From Lycorma delicatula (Eukaryota > Arthropoda > Insecta > Hemiptera > Fulgoridae), in contig NC_134458.1 of the NCBI RefSeq assembly GCF_047948215.1, positions 89,173,260 to 89,237,259 of the forward strand: a DNA stretch of 64,000 bases, read 5' to 3'. The notes under the pieces are model-generated. The model saw only the letters and a list, made by a program, of their open reading frames with translations, was not told the origin of the DNA and did no database searches. A program made the position numbers and the translations under genes. Below, piece after piece: positions 61,771-64,000 of the stretch; positions within the stretch are counted from its first letter, which is position 1; each line of letters opens with the position of its first letter.

Positions 61771-62054
61771 GTTAATATAAGAAACGTTTACTCCTTACTG
61801 GTGTAATGTCAGCTGATTTTATACATCTTTTTGACTTTCTTTATACATTTTAAGCAGTTCTTATCATTCAGGTTTTGTTGTAATTGTTTGTTTTACTTTC
61901 CTGGCATCATAATTCTAGAACAGCCTTTCTCAACCTGGAGGTCGCGGTAATATTAAAGGGAAGTCGCGGTATTAGCCTACAATTTTACACGTAAATAGTA
62001 ATGAAATCATTTTACGAGAAAGAAATCGTTTTTATCTTCATATGTGAATTGTAG

Positions 62055-62880
62055 TTATAACGTTTTATCGGCAGACATTTCCATGAGCCGGGTGTGAAAT
62101 TCAACCGGTAACTTAATAGCTACAATAACGTTTTCATTAAATGGATTGAGTACCCATCTCTTCGAGAAATTATTTTTATCTTCCGGGAAATACTCCACCG
62201 ACTGAATTTTTAGCTCGTACAATTGCATCTTCATGCTATCCAAACTGTGGTGAATAATAGTGTTTACTTCATCCAAATGTTTCTCAATATAATCGGAAGC
62301 GAGTGGAAATATATCAAAATGTTTGCTGTGAAGGCGAATAATAACTTCTTAATGAATACATTAATTTTGTGTGTCATTAATAAAATGTTTATAACTCGTC
62401 CTTGAATGTGTAAATTCACATTCAAGTCGTTTAAATGCAAAAATACATCAGCTAAATAAGTCAACAGCAACATATACTCATTATTCTCTAAAAATCTCTA
62501 AAGACATTGAGAATGGCATTTGTGTATCCTGGAAAAATATTATTAATTCATCTCGCGATTCCAATAACGAGTTAAAAACCCAGCGATAACCATCTTCTGT
62601 ATGGAAAAGAATATTTTTCGCCCCTCATCGCGTATTTTAGCAAACAGCCTATTCTATAATGGTCGACTTTCAACGAAATTAACCATTTTTACAGCTTTAC
62701 AAAGAATTTGCTTGAGATTTTCCGGCATATTTTTTGCGGCAAGAGCATGTCTGTGAAGGAAGCGATGTGTCTATTCCGCCTTTGGTATAAGACGATCTTT
62801 TATTTTTTTTCAGAAATTCCCTGTTCTTTCCTGTTATCGCCTTTGCACCATCACTACATACTTCAATACTTTCACTGAAT
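62055..62880 (-). pseudogene. hAT transposase pseudogene (ZBED/GTF2IRD2-like lineage)
   Basis: Minus-strand pieces follow the family order. EVCSDGAKAIT comes first, where the Asp of the C-x-DGA motif is a catalytic residue of hAT transposases. Then HRHALAAKNMPENLKQILCK, KAVKMVNFVESRPL, FHTEDGYRWV, LTYLADVFLHLNDLNVNL and INILLMTHKINVFIKKLLF, then a C-terminal piece near 62,055-62,276. Several frameshifts separate them. The N-terminal BED zinc finger and upstream part are missing, because the SINE fragment and the right terminus follow directly. The minus-strand frames at 62,055-62,276 and 62,264-62,473 are parts of this pseudogene. The motifs match the ZBED5/SCAND3-type hAT group. It is non-functional. 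Confidence 0.82.
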
Positions 62881-62899
62881 ACTAGTATTCAGATCTAGT

Positions 62900-63009
62900 A
62901 TTCAAATCCGTGTAAAAATAATTGACTTTACTAGGACTTGAACGCTGGAACTCTCGACTACCAAATCAGCTGATTTGGGAAGACGCGCTCATCATAGACC
63001 AAACCGGTG
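62900..63009 (-). mobile_element. truncated SINE copy 3 within the hAT relic
   Basis: Read on the minus strand it matches the first part of SINE copy 1: CCCAAATCAGCTGATTTGG, TCGAGAGTTCC, a B box GCGTTCAAGTCC (62,934-62,945), then TTATTTTTACACGGATTTGA. The 3' two-thirds and the A-rich tail are absent. The head abuts the hAT right-end sequence at about 63,010. Confidence 0.8.
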
Positions 63010-63059
63010 GGTGGGATTCGTAGAGCTAAAAAGGTTGAGAATCACTGCTATAGAGCTCT

Positions 63060-63830
63060 GCTGCAAGAAAGTATGAGTCAAAAACCGGGATATGTTTTTT
63101 TTTTACATTTCGACATTTTATGGCCCAGAAACCCCAAAAAAAGAAAAAAAAGTGGGGATTAATGTTCGAATGTATGTACGTGTATGTATGTATGGCGTGT
63201 TTGAAGCTTAATAAGTTTTGAATGGATAAACCTATTTTCATGAAATTTATCACAGAGACTCGTATATATGGGACAATTTGTTGGTAAAAGTTTGGGGTCA
63301 ATATTTCTAGGGGGTGGCTTATATTGTTTCTTTGAGGTCAATTTTACCCAAATTTTGCAACATAACACCACTTTATATTAAGTTCTGTACATGCTTATAC
63401 TTATCTTACCACTTAAATAAAATTTGCCCCTAACCATTCCCCTTCCTCAAAAATCGAAAAGTAATTTTTTATTTTTATTTATTATATATTTTTTATGTCT
63501 TCCTAAGCATAATAATAGTGCAAGTGATTCAAAAAATACTCTGTGGCAATGTTCTGGGTAGGAGAGCTGATCAAAGTTTAAGCCGATTTTTTGATTTTTT
63601 TTTTTTCATGTGTCATTATTTTTCCACGGTAATAAGAGAAATGGGTTGCGTAGATAAATCTATTCGAAACGTCTTTCCAATCTGTTTTGCTACTTCAACT
63701 AAGTTCTTACACTTGCCGATAGCATTTTAGGACAAATCTCCTTTTTTTTAAATATAACATGAACAATTATTTTTAATTGGTTCCACCTGAAATATAACAA
63801 AAATTAAGAGGTTTATAGACGTTAAAACTG
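63060..63830. repeat. probable interspersed repeat, family unknown
   Basis: Mixed-composition sequence with a (GTAT)n-like stretch at 63,172-63,194 and phrases such as CATGAAATTTATCACAGAGA. None of the four open frames within it shows a recognised domain. The boundaries are uncertain. Confidence 0.3.
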
Positions 63831-63833
63831 ATT

Positions 63834-63836
<3 letters not shown>

Positions 63837-63870
<34 letters not shown>
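63837..63870. repeat. (TA)n microsatellite
   Basis: An uninterrupted TA run directly left of the mariner-family terminus. Confidence 0.97.
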
Positions 63871-63876
<6 letters not shown>

Positions 63877-64000
63877 CAGAGGATGTTCCACGATGAAATC
63901 GAGAAATTTTCAGGACATATTCTACTGGTGAAAATAATAAAATAAACGTTCATATAAAGATGACTCTGGAAACGCTTTTTTTCGAGTTCCTACTAGCGAA
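63877..64000 (+). mobile_element. terminal repeat of a mariner-like element, cut by the window edge
   Basis: Aligns along its whole length with the left arm of the 18.8-kb foldback: CAGAGGATGTTCCACGATGA against CAGGGTATCCCACGAAGAAA, then CATATTCTACTGGTGAA against CATGATCTACTGATGAA, and GCTTTTTTTCGAGTTCCTAC against GCTTTTTTTCGAGTTACGAC. It starts six bases after a (TA)n tract, in keeping with mariner insertion at TA. The remainder lies outside the window. Confidence 0.8.

Larger units (their letters stand above)
61921..63047 (-). mobile_element. hAT-superfamily transposon relic
   Basis: The left end is CAGCCTTTCTCAACCTGGAG and the right end, reversed, is CAGTGATTCTCAACCTTTTT. These are short imperfect terminal inverted repeats with the CAG...TTCTCAACC pattern of hAT elements. 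They are flanked by 8-bp sequences TTCTAGAA (61,913-61,920) and CTATAGAG (63,048-63,055), which match at 5 of 8 positions and fit the nTnnnnAn target pattern of hAT insertions. The element carries a broken transposase on the minus strand and a SINE fragment near its right end. Confidence 0.85.

Noticed and set aside
63026..63371. Two overlapping minus-strand frames of 91 and 70 codons
   Set aside because: They overlap in different phases, cross the hAT end and a GTAT repeat, and have no recognisable motif.
1..64000. CRISPR array, bacterial operons or an integrated virus
   Set aside because: No regularly spaced direct repeats, no ribosome-binding-site gene strings, and no viral protein motif in the frames examined.

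Overview
What it is. The window is eukaryotic, strongly AT-rich, repeat-laden non-coding DNA. I recognise no complete protein-coding gene, rRNA, functional tRNA, CRISPR array or operon. Abundant (GT/CA)n and (AT)n microsatellites, tRNA-derived SINEs with target-site duplications, mariner, hAT and Helitron relics, and GAGA-rich sequence point to an arthropod with a large genome. An insect, perhaps a hemipteran, is my best guess, but no gene here proves it. Almost all open reading frames of 60-150 codons are chance products of AT-rich DNA or lie inside transposon relics.

Layout. 0-1.2 kb: a complete SINE with a perfect 16-bp target-site duplication, then a repeat block with a GT tract. 1.2-11 kb: AT-rich desert with a hAT-type MITE at 5.5 kb. 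11.0-11.25 and 13.73-13.87 kb: GC-richer, promoter-like islands with minus-strand 5' splice sites. 18.8-36 kb: a dense transposon region holding a mariner-derived foldback (18.8-20.1), a Helitron with a purine tract (20.2-21.0), a 557-bp foldback MITE (22.1-22.6), GT tracts, a (CA)n(CG)n tract (26.7), a minus-strand Helitron end (28.2), a 2.4-kb degraded mariner with long terminal inverted repeats (31.2-33.5), and a 737-bp foldback with a 58-bp loop (35.2-36.0). 36.6-43.2 kb: repeat-like patches and a YY1-like island. 43-55 kb: AT desert with a second SINE at 48.2 kb. 55-64 kb: the best exon candidate (55,463-55,542, plus strand), LINE relics (57.4 and 60.5 kb), a coding-like segment with a donor (61.3 kb), a hAT relic carrying a SINE fragment (61.9-63.0 kb), and one mariner-family terminal repeat running off the right edge.

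How it fits together. The simplest reading is intergenic or long-intron DNA built from layered, decayed transposons. The putative first exon at 24.2-24.5 kb and the exon at 55.46 kb are both on the plus strand and could belong to one gene with a long intron. The islands at 11.0 and 13.8 kb could be alternative first exons of a gene running leftward. Both ideas need transcript evidence. I saw no convincing novel system. The most noteworthy signals are the cluster of long inverted-repeat elements, recurrent near-perfect short-loop hairpins inside transposon relics, and the promoter-like islands.
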